Assembly (NCBI GenBank): GCA_001970955.1
Contig: MPUH01000203.1
Span: forward strand, 1-64,000
Length of the DNA stretch: 64,000 nt
DNA from: Stentor coeruleus
Taxonomy: Eukaryota > Ciliophora > Heterotrichea > Heterotrichida > Stentoridae
Reading direction: 5' to 3'
In this document: piece by piece, positions 18,830 through 27,447 of the stretch
How positions within the stretch are numbered: the stretch's first letter is position 1
How the letters are laid out: every line of letters starts with the position of its first letter
The notes under the pieces: generated by a model
What the model saw: the letters and a program-made list of their open reading frames with translations, nothing else
Told to the model about the DNA's origin: nothing
Databases searched by the model: none
Program-made: the position numbers and the translations under genes

Positions 18830-19402
18830 ATGGGGAAATGCTGTTCATCTCAGAAAAAAAGTGAAGGCAAAACAAAAACTCCTATAAGAGACCAGGCAAA
18901 ACAACCGGGGGGTATCGATAATAATCAATGTTCTAAGGAAATTCCTCCCCCAAATAGTGTATCGAGCATCAAAGAACAAGATTTAGCGATAAAAAGCTCA
19001 GATAGCATCAAACAAATATGTGAAAAAAGCATAGAAATAGTGATTGAGGAATCTTTGCATAATCATTCTATAGTTTCTGCCAAAAAAAACACTGAAACCA
19101 GCAAAATGACTGAATTTCAGAATTCATTATCTTTATTTCATGATGCTAATCCTGAACAGATATCGCGGGAAAGGTCAAAAAGTCCAAATTTAAATGAATA
19201 TATAAACAATGCACATAAAAATAGAAAACCTAGACCTGATATAAAACTTATTCAAAATGAAATAGAACGGGCTAAAGAATCTATAGCTAAATCTCTTGCA
19301 TTAAGTTCAAATTCACAAATTAAATACTCAAAAAGTCATAAGAATAAATTAAAAGCTCAAGAAACCAATTTATCTTTAAGGAAAGTTAACCAATCTAATT
19401 AA
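18830..19402 (+). CDS. small dually acylated protein, MGKCCSS N-terminus
   Basis: 190 residues. The start is ATG 18830 rather than an upstream TTG, because it gives MGKCCSS, a textbook N-myristoylation signal (Gly2, Ser6) with Cys4 and Cys5 for palmitoylation; a DHHC enzyme is encoded in this window. The rest is polar, Ser/Lys/Asn-rich and probably disordered, with a basic helix near 150-170 (IKLIQNEIERAKESIAKSL). It is expected on the inner face of the plasma or alveolar membrane. No catalytic domain; function unknown. Confidence 0.75.
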   Translation: MGKCCSSQKKSEGKTKTPIRDQAKQPGGIDNNQCSKEIPPPNSVSSIKEQDLAIKSSDSIKQICEKSIEIVIEESLHNHSIVSAKKNTETSKMTEFQNSLSLFHDANPEQISRERSKSPNLNEYINNAHKNRKPRPDIKLIQNEIERAKESIAKSLALSSNSQIKYSKSHKNKLKAQETNLSLRKVNQSN

Positions 19403-19459
19403 AGTTTTTAAAAATATAAATTCGCTATATGTTTGTATCCTAAAAGCATTACAAAATAA

Positions 19460-20446
19460 ATGGAAAGGATTAAATGCTCTGATAACCTCTGTGAAGAAAC
19501 AGGCACTGAGTGTTGTGTTTGCCAAAAAGATATTAAATTATGCATTATGCACTTAGAACAGCATAAAAAATTGTGTGAGGCAGAAAATAAAAGTTTAATT
19601 GAAGAACAAAAAGCAACTAGAGAAGAAGAAAAGAAAGTTCAGAACAAAAAAAAATTAGTAATTGATTTAGAAGAAATAAGTCAAATTCATGATCCTGAAG
19701 CTTTATTTAGCTACTTTTGTAGATTGGGTTATGATATTTTTAAGATTATCGATATTGAAGTATTCAAGATAACAAATGATAAAAAGTATATATTTTTATG
19801 TAAAAATTATATAGGTATTACATATTAAGACCGTATAGAAAAATCAGATAGTATTTAAGATTAAGGTGATATTATATATAGAAAGTACATAAAATTATAG
19901 GTATTGAATAAAAAGAATGTATGAGATATTTAGATAGTAAGATTAAATCAGATGGTAATACACAAAGAAGTCAGTATTGAATAAAAAGAAAGTAAATGTT
20001 ATAAAGGTAATAAATAAAAAGAAGGCAAGATATAAGAAGTTAGTATATAAAATATAGACCGTATCCCTAAACTTAGATCGTAACTTTTATTTCAGGTATT
20101 AAATAAAAAGCACGTAAGGTTTATCTAGAAAGTATATACTACAAAGTGAGTATTTTTTACAAAGAAAGTACCCACAAATTAGTTAGTATTTTATAAAAAG
20201 TATGTAAACCCAAATCAGATTGTGATCTATATTTAGTCAGTATTATAAACACAGGTATTTTATAAAAAGAACGTAAAATTTAAGCAGCTGGTATTTTCAA
20301 ATCAGCTTGTATATTTTAGCACAGGGGGTATATTAAAATTAGTGACAATTTTTCAAGTCAAAAGCAAAAAAAAAGAATGCCTCCTTAACCATTATGATCC
20401 TAAAATACAACAATGGTTTAAGAAATATCCTGAAGTAATAGTTTAG
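19460..20446 (+). CDS. B-box-like protein gene interrupted by a 31-unit micro-intron array
   Basis: Exon 1 (19460-19799) encodes a Cys/His-rich N-terminus, CSDNLCEETGTECCVCQKDI then HLEQHKKLC, resembling a B-box zinc finger, followed by a coiled coil and a mixed segment ending ITNDKKYIFL. Read without splicing, the frame stops at 19826-19828. Splicing out the 31 intron-like units at 19800-20342 leaves 24 three-base exons that add 24 sense codons and enter the terminal exon 20343-20446 in phase; that exon encodes KECLLNHYDPKIQQWFKKY and ends in TAG. Total 516 coding bases, 171 residues. Without splicing, the gene would be a 122-residue truncated ORF plus an unexplained clean 3' frame. The exon 1 family call is moderate; the splice model is prediction. 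Confidence 0.7.
19800..20342 (+). other. tandem array of 31 micro-introns with 3-nt micro-exons
   Basis: Units begin at 19800, 19815, 19833, 19851, 19866, 19885, 19901, 19919, 19937, 19955, 19974, 19992, 20007, 20025, 20043, 20061, 20080, 20096, 20114, 20132, 20150, 20168, 20186, 20204, 20222, 20240, 20255, 20273, 20291, 20309 and 20328. All end in AG; 28 begin GTA, two GTG and one GCA (20025). Those at 19866, 19885, 19955, 20061, 20080 and 20309 are 16 nt, the other 25 are 15 nt. Between units there are 24 spacers of exactly 3 nt and 6 of 0 nt. GTATTnnATAAAAAG-type units recur at 19901, 19974, 20096, 20186 and 20255. The spacers differ from one another, so recent duplication of one 18-bp unit does not explain it. 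Confidence 0.85.
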
Positions 20447-20630
20447 TAAAAAATCTTAAAAAAGCGTAGCCTTTTATATATTTAAATATATAAATCATAG
20501 TTATTTTCATCACAAAAAGTATTTTATCATATTTTAAGCTTAAAATACTTAATAAAACTATAAAATTTCTTTAAAAAATAACCGAAAAACCATTTCTGAA
20601 TATAAACTTAATTTTTATTATATTTTATAA

Positions 20631-21083
20631 ATGATATCTTCTACAGGTAAGAGAATATCACCTTTACGTGCTTTTCAATACTCAAGCGCATTAGATACTC
20701 ATGATTATGTAGGAAATCCCAACCCTCAGAATGAAATAATTAAAATAAACAAACAGCTTAAACAAAAAGACTCAGATTTGATGGAACTAAAAAGATCATT
20801 TCTAGAAGTTACTTCTAAACAAAAACCTCTTAAGAATGTTACAAAAAATATTACTTTTAGTTATTCTAATAGTAATTCCAAATCGGGATCTCCTCAAAAA
20901 GACTACTTTTCTTCACGTTTTCTTGTAAATGAACATGCAATCAAACTTCCAAACCCAAGATTTAATGATTTCAATCCTATTACTGGGTTGAATAGAAATA
21001 TTGAAAGAAGTTATTCTCCTTTTCAAAATATTGGTAAGCAGCTTGTTGATAACTCATATGGTCATCGTCCTTTATTTAACTAA
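20631..21083 (+). CDS. uncharacterised Ser/Asn-rich protein
   Basis: 150 residues, polar, with a short helical segment at about 35-60 (EIIKINKQLKQKDSDLMELK) and Ser-Pro sites (SGSPQKDYFS, RSYSPF) that could be phosphorylated. No domain recognised. ATG 20631 follows an AT-rich leader; TAA at 21081. It reads toward the GSKIP gene, 45 bp away. Confidence 0.6.
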   Translation: MISSTGKRISPLRAFQYSSALDTHDYVGNPNPQNEIIKINKQLKQKDSDLMELKRSFLEVTSKQKPLKNVTKNITFSYSNSNSKSGSPQKDYFSSRFLVNEHAIKLPNPRFNDFNPITGLNRNIERSYSPFQNIGKQLVDNSYGHRPLFN

Positions 21084-21128
21084 ATCACAAACTAGCTAAT
21101 TTTTTCATATTAATATAATAATAATCAA

Positions 21129-21401
21129 ATGAATTTAGCTGATGAAGTATTAGAATACAAGAAACATGTAGCAAATCTTGAAGTTGATAATCAATTAGTT
21201 CATATAAAAACACTAGAAAACATTCAAATAACAGTCGAACTAAGATCAAATGGATATTATGTTCTATCAAGTACAGCAGATCTTGAGCAACAAGGATTTG
21301 ATGACTTAAACCAACTTCTCTGCTCAGTATCCCAATCATATAGAGACTCTTTTACAAACGAACTATTCTCAAAACTATCAAAATTATCAGAAGAAAATTA
21401 A
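21129..21401 (+). CDS. GSKIP-domain protein
   Basis: 90 residues. The GSKIP fold is recognisable by VELRSNGYYVLSS near 38-50 followed by FDDLNQLLCSVSQSYRDSF (58-76) and LFSKLSKL. In animals GSKIP binds GSK3-beta and PKA regulatory subunits; the same domain ends some larger proteins such as CLUH. Here it stands alone with a short helical N-terminus, about the length of vertebrate GSKIP without its N-terminal extension. ATG 21129, TAA 21399-21401. Confidence 0.75.
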   Translation: MNLADEVLEYKKHVANLEVDNQLVHIKTLENIQITVELRSNGYYVLSSTADLEQQGFDDLNQLLCSVSQSYRDSFTNELFSKLSKLSEEN

Positions 21402-21445
21402 TTAGGCCTAAAATTTTATGAAAAACGCCCTTGGACTTAGATAAA

Positions 21446-23116
21446 TTACATTTTTTCATGATGTATTGGAGATGATATTTTCCCATCCCTTGAAGAAAAA
21501 CTTTTATCTTTAACTTCTAACAACTTTTCTTTTTCTTTAAGTTTTTGTTTAAGCAACTGCAACTCCTGTTCCTGTAATTCTAATAGTTTTTCTCTTTCAC
21601 TTTGTTTTCCAGCGATTCTTTTGATTTTCTCTTTTGTTATATTTATTTGTATCTGTTCTTCTTTTTGCATTTCTTTTTCTTTACTTAATTCTTCATTTAA
21701 CGAAGCTACAAGGGCAGCTGTTTTATTAATTTCTTCCCTTTCGGCCCTAAGTTTTTCTTCTAAGGTACTAACTTCAATTTCTCGTTTATTCAAAATCTCA
21801 AGTTTATTATTCAAAATACTAGTAATTTCATTAACTTTCTCTGAATATTCCATGCTTATATCAGACTCTTTCATTTGTTTTTCTAACTGTTGTGCTTTAG
21901 TCTTATGATACTCTAAATCTTTAACGATTTTCTCGATATCATCAATTGAGTTCCATCTTTCTTGTATTTTATTTTCTTCTTCTTTTAATGCATTAACAAT
22001 AACTTCGATTTTCTCTTCTTTTTCCTCTAAGCTTTTTGCCTTTTTATCTAATTCTTCTCTGATTTCTGCAATTTCTCTAAGTTCTTTTTCATAAATCTCT
22101 TGAATCTCCGTTTCTCTCATTGATAAATCTTGTTTTTGTAAGTCAATTTCTTCTTTTATACTATTGATTTTATTAATATCTTCGTTAATTTTTTCAGTTT
22201 CTAAATCAATCTGTCTTCTTTGTTCATTAAATATTTGTTCTTGTTTAGCAACCTCTTCCTCACGTTCTTTAATCTCTTTTTCTAAATCATTTTTATACGA
22301 ATTCAAGTATTTCTGCATCATTATAAGTTCTTCTTGTTCATTTTTTAATGATTGTTCTCTTGTATAAAGACTTTCTTGACTTTTTTGAATTATTTCTTCA
22401 CATTTTTGTAGTTCTTTTTCTTTGTTTTGTATTTTCTCTACAATTTCTTCGTTTTCTAAGTAAATTTCTTCTTCTTTTCTTTTAAGATATTCTTCTTTTA
22501 CTGTAAATTCTTTAAGTACCTCAGAACGGATTTCAACTTTTAACGATTCTCTATTTTCTTCATATTCTTTAATAAGATTGCGGATTTGATTGTATTTAAA
22601 ATCTAGTTCTAATATTCTTTCTTCAATTATTTCTTTTTCTTTTTGGATTTCTTCATATCTTTCTCTTGAGTTTTCTTCTTCAGCTTCTTTTTGATTTTTA
22701 AATGAGTTTCTTTCTGAGATAAATGATTCTCTTTCAGCTTTAAGCACAGCTTCTTGTTCTTTAAGACGGTTTTCTTTAATATTAAGAAGTGAATCGTATT
22801 GTTTAAGATGTTTTTCAGTACTGAAAACCCGTTCTTTCATTGATTCAAGATTTTTTTGTGCTTCCATTAATGCAAGGCGGTTTTTTGTACATTCAAGACA
22901 ACTTAGTTTGCGTTGACGGATTTCAGAACTTCCTCGTATATTTGTTTCAGAGACATTTGATTGATAGCTTTTAACATTTAATTTTGGCGACCTCACACTT
23001 ATAAAACTATCTTTATCTGAATTCATATCTTTATCCACTTCGCAATAACTAGAAAAAATGCCATTCAAATAGCTCTTCTTGCCTAACTCCGCAAATTCAA
23101 ATCTTCTTGGGTTCAT
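21446..23116 (-). CDS. long coiled-coil protein
   Basis: 556 residues. After an 80-residue N-terminus with a CxxC pair (SCLECTKNR), almost the whole protein is a continuous Glu/Lys/Leu heptad coiled coil to residue 530. No motor, kinase or other domain. This is typical of ciliate cytoskeletal, basal-body or cortical scaffold proteins; the exact family cannot be told. Divergent codon use is not apparent. ATG 23114-23116; it is 40 bp downstream of another coiled-coil gene on the same strand. Confidence 0.8.
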   Translation of the reverse strand: MNPRRFEFAELGKKSYLNGIFSSYCEVDKDMNSDKDSFISVRSPKLNVKSYQSNVSETNIRGSSEIRQRKLSCLECTKNRLALMEAQKNLESMKERVFSTEKHLKQYDSLLNIKENRLKEQEAVLKAERESFISERNSFKNQKEAEEENSRERYEEIQKEKEIIEERILELDFKYNQIRNLIKEYEENRESLKVEIRSEVLKEFTVKEEYLKRKEEEIYLENEEIVEKIQNKEKELQKCEEIIQKSQESLYTREQSLKNEQEELIMMQKYLNSYKNDLEKEIKEREEEVAKQEQIFNEQRRQIDLETEKINEDINKINSIKEEIDLQKQDLSMRETEIQEIYEKELREIAEIREELDKKAKSLEEKEEKIEVIVNALKEEENKIQERWNSIDDIEKIVKDLEYHKTKAQQLEKQMKESDISMEYSEKVNEITSILNNKLEILNKREIEVSTLEEKLRAEREEINKTAALVASLNEELSKEKEMQKEEQIQINITKEKIKRIAGKQSEREKLLELQEQELQLLKQKLKEKEKLLEVKDKSFSSRDGKISSPIHHEKM

Positions 23117-23156
23117 TATATTTATAATATTCTATTGAAAATTCATAATAATTCTA

Positions 23157-24335
23157 TTAGTACTTATTGCTTATAGAGAAATTAAGTTTTTCTTCATGAA
23201 CAGCAAGACTTCTTTCTAACACATTAACCGAATTATTCGTTTCCCTCTGATACACATCAAAAAGTTTTTCTTGTTTGTAAACCCTTTCACTTAAGCTCCT
23301 ATTTTCATTCATCAATGTTTTGGATACCGCGTCAAGTCTATTAGCAAAACTTTTGTTTATTTCATCATAGTTTTCTTGAGTACTTTCTGATAAAGCTTCA
23401 AATTTTTCATTTAGAGTTGTGTAGTTTAAGGCTACTTTTTTTATTTGTAAATTTATACTTTCAAATAAGTCTTCGTGTTTTGATGTGAAATCTGATTTAA
23501 TTTCAGATATTTTTTCAATGTTTTCTGAGACTTGTGTGGAAATACTTTGGATTTCTTTGGAGTGTTCTAAGAAGTTGGTTCGAAGGGAGTTGAGTTGTTC
23601 TTGGCATGTTTCATCGTAGTCTTTGATTTTTTTTATAAAGGTTTCGTATGATTTTTTGGAGTCAGAGGAAAGAGTGAGGACGTGTTTTCCTAGTTTTTTA
23701 TCGAGTTCTTCTAGGAGCTCGATGTTTTTTTTTGTTTTTTCATTTAGGTTTTTGAATTTTTCAGATGATGACGCGGACGCATCGAGTTGTTTTTCTTTAA
23801 GTCTTCTTAATTCCTCACAAATCTGCGTTATATCTTCTTTGCAAATCATCTGTTTTTCCTTAACTTCCTTTAAATCCGCTCCCATAAGATCAATCCTCGA
23901 GTTCAAAAATTCATACCTATCATTCAACTCCCTCCTTAATGACGTTATATCAATATTATTCCTAAGTACATTGCTATCAAGTTGTTCACATTTATTATAA
24001 CTAGCATCAATTCTTGGAATAAGCGCCATAATTTCTCTATTAGCATAAGCTTTTGCATCATCATAAAGTGCATCAAATGATGATAGAAATGTTTTTCCAA
24101 GTCCATCAACTGTATTCCTAAGGGCATTAATTTGCCTTGTATGGGTTTCATAGTTCTTTATAAAAATTACTTTAAGACTATTTTGTTCTATATTGTCAGT
24201 GACTGTAATTTCTTGGGCAATAGTGTCTTGAAGTTCTTCTAATGTTTTAGAAATATAAGTAAGTTTTTCATCAAGTTGTAATGGAGGTTTGGTTCTAGAC
24301 TTGCTAGAAAATGTAGCGGACTGGAATCGCTTCAT
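23157..24335 (-). CDS. coiled-coil protein, fibre-assemblin/SFA-like in style
   Basis: 392 residues, predicted helical almost throughout, with a basic 20-residue head (MKRFQSATFSSKSRTKPP) and heptads broken by Gly/Pro only rarely. A short non-helical basic head before a single rod resembles SF-assemblin proteins of striated rootlet fibres, but the repeat register was not computed, so this is only a suggestion. ATG 24333-24335, stop TAA 23157. Confidence 0.7.
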   Translation of the reverse strand: MKRFQSATFSSKSRTKPPLQLDEKLTYISKTLEELQDTIAQEITVTDNIEQNSLKVIFIKNYETHTRQINALRNTVDGLGKTFLSSFDALYDDAKAYANREIMALIPRIDASYNKCEQLDSNVLRNNIDITSLRRELNDRYEFLNSRIDLMGADLKEVKEKQMICKEDITQICEELRRLKEKQLDASASSSEKFKNLNEKTKKNIELLEELDKKLGKHVLTLSSDSKKSYETFIKKIKDYDETCQEQLNSLRTNFLEHSKEIQSISTQVSENIEKISEIKSDFTSKHEDLFESINLQIKKVALNYTTLNEKFEALSESTQENYDEINKSFANRLDAVSKTLMNENRSLSERVYKQEKLFDVYQRETNNSVNVLERSLAVHEEKLNFSISNKY

Positions 24336-24631
24336 TTTTTAATTTTATACAGATTTTATGCATTTTTTTAGCTTAGTTTTCAAGAGAGTTTTTGGTAAGG
24401 TATAGAAATTTTATATGGCTTTTTAAGTTTGATAGGATTTTTGTGAGTTTTAATTAGAGTTAGAATATAATGTAATGTTGGAAATGGCTTTTTTGGAGTA
24501 TATAATTTTAGGATAGGGATTTTTTTGCGTTGTGGATGCGAGGTTTTATTTGTATGACGAATTAGGGTTAGTAAGTATAGTGATATAATCATATATATAC
24601 TTTTATACTCATAGATGATATAATATTAAAA
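24336..24631. other. bidirectional spacer
   Basis: Nearly 300 bp of T/G-rich then AT-rich DNA between divergent genes. An open minus frame here is Lys/Leu/Pro-rich low-complexity sequence and I do not regard it as a gene. Confidence 0.5.
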
Positions 24632-24912
24632 ATGAATAATCCCTTGAGATCTAGGACAAATAGAAATACTAATGAAGAAATAGGAGCTGATAATATTGCC
24701 GATCATGATTGGACATTTGATTCTAGATCTGGTTCTATCTCAAATNAATAGGAGCTGATAATATTGCCGATCATGATTGGACATTTGATTCTAGATCTGG
24801 TTCTATCTCAAATCCCAGACCAGAGGAAGTAAAAGTTGATCTAGATGAATTTATGCCAGGTAATCAAAATATCAGAGAGCAAGCTTATGAATTTGATAAC
24901 CAGTTTAAATAA
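24632..24912 (+). CDS. small acidic protein, split by an assembly duplication
   Basis: As printed the frame is broken by a 67-bp duplication with an N at 24746. Counting the duplicated block once gives a 70-residue acidic protein (starts MNNPLRSRTNR, contains GADNIADHDWTFDSRSGS, ends FDNQFK) from ATG 24632 to TAA 24910-24912. No domain recognised. It is short, and support comes only from the clean frame and composition. Confidence 0.55.
24679..24813. repeat. 67-bp direct duplication around an N, probable assembly joint
   Basis: 24679-24745 and 24747-24813 are identical, separated by one N. The 68-base excess breaks the reading frame of the host gene. Confidence 0.9.
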
Positions 24913-26335
24913 TTAGTTAGCTGATATTACAAGATTAAAAGTTTTTGCTAATAATTAGTTTCTTTTAGTGCAAAAAAATACTTATAAGCTAAAAAAAATA
25001 TATTGTTAGTAATAAAACATATCAATAGATACTCTAAAGCGTAAATTTGATTCTTTTTTCGCAATTGCAGAAATACATATTTTATATTAAAAATTAATAT
25101 AAAACTTCAATAAAGAATATGCTGGTATAACTAGATAAAATAAAATATTGTGTTTATTCTAATGAAAAATACTTTCCTGAAATCAAGAATAACTTCTGCT
25201 AGGCTATTATTATTAGTTAGGAAATATCACTTGACTCTTATCCAGCTCTTGCCAATTTTTTCTTTTATCGTTTATTTTGTAATGAATTTTTTATTTCTCT
25301 GTCGGTCTTGATTATTTCTTGTTTTTCTTGTTTTTCTTGTTTTTTTCTAAGTGTCTTTTCAAAATTTTCATCCTATAAAACGATATGTGTTAATAAAAAA
25401 GTTTTGATTATATTATTCGCATATTTTTTGAGTCTTTTTTCTATTTCTTATCATTTTTGTATTCTTTGCATTCTTCAATAATGTTTTTTCGTTTTCTGTT
25501 CAATACTAGCAATAAAAATATTTTGATAAGTGCTTTAAAGTCTTAAATAGAATCAGTATTTTATGATGTTTTAATCCTAATCTCATTTGAAAAATCAGCC
25601 TTGTTCCTAAATTCATTTTTGAGTTGTAAGTCAAATATATAAGCAGGATTTCTTCTTCTAGATTATATAAATAATATTTAGAAAATGATTTTAATATAAA
25701 AAATACTCTAATTTTTGTCACATTAGGAATTTATACTATACAATACACCTTATTTCGCATGATTAGCAATAAAATCAATTTAGAATGAATAATTGTGGAA
25801 TATCTGAATGTTAGGCAAACAAATATTATGATTTTTGGTTCTAGATTATGAAAATTTAACTACGAAAGAAGCTTATAAAATTTTGAACTAAAGTTTCCCA
25901 TATGTTATAATTCATATTTTATATTAATTTTGATTCTAAATTTGAATACTTATTTTTTAAAGATTCCCAATTGGTATTTGAAAATTATAATTGGGACAAT
26001 TCTCTGATGATAAATTCAAATATTAGTATCTTACTTAAGAATTTTAATCTATATGTAAATTTAGGCTATCTATGACACTCGATCGGATTTATATAACAAT
26101 TTTAGTTATTATATACCATGACTTTGATAAGAAAAAAAAATATCACAAGAAAACTTCACGATAATTTAATTATCTCAACAATTCTCTGCAAAAAAATCAA
26201 CAATTCTCTGCAATAAAATCAACAATTCTATGGCTTATCAAAATAAACTTTATTCATAATATCAGATAGTTTGAAAATGTAATAGATTATGTGCTTTAAG
26301 TTCAACAAATAGCTTCTCTGGTAAATTCAATTGGT
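24913..26335. other. gene-poor AT-rich region with decayed coding traces
   Basis: No intact gene. On the minus strand 25740-25200 reads as Lys/Glu-rich, protein-like sequence with repeated stops (DENFEKTLRKKQEKQ; KRKNIIEECKEYKND), suggesting a dead coiled-coil gene. A 9-bp unit CTTGTTTTT is repeated three times near 25318-25346, inside that region. Confidence 0.45.
26172..26231. repeat. three tandem 22-24-bp repeats
   Basis: Three copies of a unit containing TCAACAATTCTCTGCAA occur in a row, the third diverged (TCAACAATTCTATGG). It lies about 100 bp before the transposase remnant; whether it belongs to the element's end is unknown. Confidence 0.7.
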
Positions 26336-27010
26336 GATACAATCGCTACAGTTATACAAAAAGCATTAGATCTAACTTGATTTTCACAATTTCTCATTTT
26401 AGCTTAGACAAAATTGTATACATACTTTACAATTGGTCATTCAAAATGTTGCAAAAGTTTATAGCACATGAACTTGAAGCAAACCTTAATACTATATGTG
26501 ATTAACTTTTATAGAGAACTGTGCTTATGATATTTGGAAAAAAATGCTCAAATGCTATAAGGGATCTTTGAAAAGGATCGTAAAAATTGATGAATTGTGT
26601 TTTTTTCGTCACAAATATAGCAGAGATAAATATAGAAAAAGACAATAGGTTCTTTGCGTATGTGAAAAAATATTGGGTTGTGTTTTTACAAGTAGTTGAA
26701 GATTGAAAACAAAAAAATATTAGAAGAACTGATAAAGAAATAAATATTACATGGTAGTGATATTATGAGTAATGGTAAAGCTTCCTATGAATGTTGATTA
26801 TAGGATTTATCTTCTTAAGATTATTTTGCACAAAAATAATTTTATAAACCCTAATAATCCATCTAAACATACACAAAATATTGAAAATACATGGCAAAAC
26901 TTAGTACAAATATAGAGCAAATAATGAAAAAAACTCTCTTTATATTTTATAGAGCACATATAGAGAACTTTTCTGCAATAAACTATTTATATTTCCATGA
27001 ATATAAAATT
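26336..27010 (+). mobile_element. dead Merlin/IS1595-like DNA transposon (transposase remnant)
   Basis: Fragments in different plus frames line up in order with an IS1016/ISXO2-type DDE transposase. SHFSLDKIVYILYNWSFKM and a YREL motif come from the N-terminal helical part. IVKIDELCFFRHKYSRDKY is the first catalytic Asp block (family VEIDExxFxxRKYxRG). LHGSDIMSNGKASYEC is the second Asp region (family xxGSxIxSDxWxAY, with the Asp changed to Asn). NPNNPSKHTQNIENTWQNL matches the C-terminal HTQxIExxWxxLK block. Many stops and frame changes; clearly inactive. Terminal inverted repeats and target duplications were not found by eye. As this is macronuclear DNA, the copy escaped, or predates, any removal during development. 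Confidence 0.7.
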
Positions 27011-27447
27011 TGAAAAGGAAATCATATTTTATGTTTAATATTATTCTAAAAAAGTCCTTACACAGACATAAATAACTATATGAATCTAATCGAATACTCA
27101 TAGATCTCCAAAATTTACTTTATTAAATTTGTAAATACCAACTACAGCAACTCATTAAGAATTATTTCCTAGTTAGATAGTCTCTATTTAAGCTCTATAA
27201 TTTTTTTTACTCAAACAAAACCCAAGTAATTTCCTGTAATAAATTATTATAAATTATAATCCTAGTCTAAATCAAATACGACTAGTATCTAATAACTTAT
27301 AAAAATAATCTAATAAATCAATAAACAGTATATTATAAATACCCATTTCCGTGTATCAAGCATTCTTTCTGAAACAATAAAATCTCTTTGAATATTGTTT
27401 ATAAAATATATAAATAAACCAAATTATAATAAATATTTTCTAGGATA
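27011..27447. other. AT-rich spacer
   Basis: No gene or repeat seen between the transposon remnant and the large kelch gene; the 3' part is presumably the promoter of that gene. Confidence 0.5.

Noticed and set aside
19815-19828. Calling the B-box-like gene complete at the TAA in 19826-19828 (122 residues)
   Set aside because: That stop lies inside an intron-like unit, and the clean downstream frame to 20446 would be left unexplained.
19829-20342. Treating the 18-bp periodic region as a plain satellite or CRISPR-like array
   Set aside because: Units share only GT(A)...AG and length, spacers are 3 or 0 nt and all different, and the spacers read as one open frame into a real terminal exon; neither a satellite nor CRISPR explains that.
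24380-24592. 70-codon minus-strand ORF
   Set aside because: Low-complexity Lys/Leu/Pro sequence from T/G-rich DNA between divergent promoters.
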